From Actinomycetota bacterium (GTDB lineage: Bacteria; Actinomycetota; Actinomycetes; S36-B12): a stretch of DNA of 5,159 nt. Position numbers and translations under genes: made by a program. Below the pieces are notes generated by a model. It had not been told where the DNA came from. It worked only from the letters and a program-made list of their open reading frames with translations, and searched no databases. The stretch spans positions 1 to 5,159 of the forward strand of contig RGQW01000120.1 in the NCBI GenBank assembly GCA_010029945.1. Direction: 5' to 3'. Position 1 is the stretch's first letter, and the number at the start of each line of letters is the position of its first letter. Positions 4,602 through 5,159 of the stretch are shown here, in pieces.

Positions 4602-5159
4602 GTGAAAGTCCTTCTCGCGCTCGAGAGGCTCCTAGAGTCCTATCCCATCGAGCAGATCACCTCCGGCCGGCTCGCTCGGGAAGCAGGTATTTCGCGTTCT
4701 ACCTTCTACCGCCAGTACGCCAGCGTGGATGACGTCCTGGTCCAACTGTTCGAACACGTCATCACCGAGATGACCGTCGCCAGCGACGGCTGGATCTCGG
4801 GCACGAACATCCACTTGGAGCCGCAACTGCGGGGCCTTCATCAGGTCTATCTCAACCACGGACCATTGCTGCGGGCCGTTGCCGATGCTGAAGTTGGCGA
4901 GCTCAAGGCGACATCCGAGGCCTACACGTCCATGATGGCCATGTGGGATGAGGCCGTGACGGTGAGGATCACCGAGTCCTACCCCTGGGTGAAGCAGCCG
5001 GCACTTGTCGCCCATGCGTTGAACGCAGCCGATGAGCGGCTGATGTATTACGACTACGGCAAAGGACCCGACTCGATCTCCGAGGAGCTCTTCGAGGACA
5101 CGTTCCAGGTCATGTATCGAATGTGGTGCAGCGCCCTCGGCATTCAGCCAGGTTCAGAA
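4602..5159 (+). CDS. TetR-family transcriptional regulator, EthR-like (3' end outside window)
   Basis: The frame stays open for 186 codons to the right edge with no stop, so the C-terminus is cut off. The N-terminal DNA-binding domain is clear: helix 1 ALERLLESYP (residues 6-15), then the helix-turn-helix ITSGRLAREAGISRSTFYRQY (19-39) and VDDVL (42-46). The C-terminal region, with ALNAADERLMYYDYGKGPDSISEELFEDT around 149-177, resembles the matching part of mycobacterial EthR (ALNxMNERTLF...). The last visible residues match the usual end of such proteins, so only a few residues are probably missing. GTG 4602 has a weak GGGGA site about 7 nt upstream. TTG 4563 is in frame and would give a more usual N-terminal arm, but it falls inside the predicted promoter. 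It is divergent from the GAP-type exporter and likely represses it, and perhaps itself, via the palindrome at 4518-4534. The ligand is unknown. Confidence 0.88.
   Translation, partial: MKVLLALERLLESYPIEQITSGRLAREAGISRSTFYRQYASVDDVLVQLFEHVITEMTVASDGWISGTNIHLEPQLRGLHQVYLNHGPLLRAVADAEVGELKATSEAYTSMMAMWDEAVTVRITESYPWVKQPALVAHALNAADERLMYYDYGKGPDSISEELFEDTFQVMYRMWCSALGIQPGSE

Noticed and set aside
4532..5015. Open frames overlapping the TetR gene (plus 4532-4732, minus 4632-5015)
   Set aside because: Both lie across a clear TetR helix-turn-helix domain in the correct frame and show no motifs of their own.
1..5159. CRISPR arrays, tRNA/rRNA, IS elements, integrases, toxin-antitoxin or phage-defence genes
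   Set aside because: No repeat-spacer pattern, cloverleaf, terminal inverted repeats or relevant protein motifs were seen.

Overview
The window is high-GC DNA with GTG/TTG starts and actinobacterial protein families: a SHOCT protein, a DUF6325 protein, a GAP/Sap-type membrane protein, an EthR-like TetR regulator and 'AAC' lipobox lipoproteins. It most likely comes from the chromosome of an Actinomycetota member. I cannot name the genus. I see no mobile element, phage, CRISPR, tRNA or rRNA signal.

Layout. (1) Positions 14-199 (+): a 61-residue single-pass membrane protein, probably the tail of an operon entering from the left. A small hairpin at 210-227 lies between it and the next, convergent gene. 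(2) Positions 243-3221 (-): four genes read leftward as one apparent operon, in transcription order a secreted lipoprotein, a DUF6325 protein, an SLC13-type ion/solute permease with two internal RCK_C domains, and a small SHOCT protein. The three internal gaps are 28, 29 and 27 nt. (3) Positions 3222-3366: a 145-nt divergent promoter region. (4) Positions 3367-3687 (+): a small lipoprotein whose C-terminal part matches the reactive-site loop of eglin c/potato inhibitor I, with Arg at the predicted P1 position. Its gene looks leaderless. (5) Positions 3688-3794: a short convergent spacer with a hairpin that overlaps the next stop codon. (6) Positions 3795-4457 (-): a GAP/Sap-family (LysE-like) membrane protein. 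(7) Positions 4458-4601: a divergent regulatory region with a perfect 6+6 palindrome and a -35/-10 pair. (8) Positions 4602-5159 (+): a TetR/EthR-like repressor running off the right edge without a stop.

How the genes may work together (inference). The leftward operon pairs an envelope lipoprotein with a membrane transporter and two small proteins of unknown role, which suggests one membrane-centred function, possibly ion or stress homeostasis. The TetR gene and the GAP gene form a typical divergent regulator-target pair, with the palindrome as candidate operator. The most interesting protein is the inhibitor-like lipoprotein: a predicted surface-anchored inhibitor of trypsin-like serine proteases, divergent from the lipoprotein-transporter operon.
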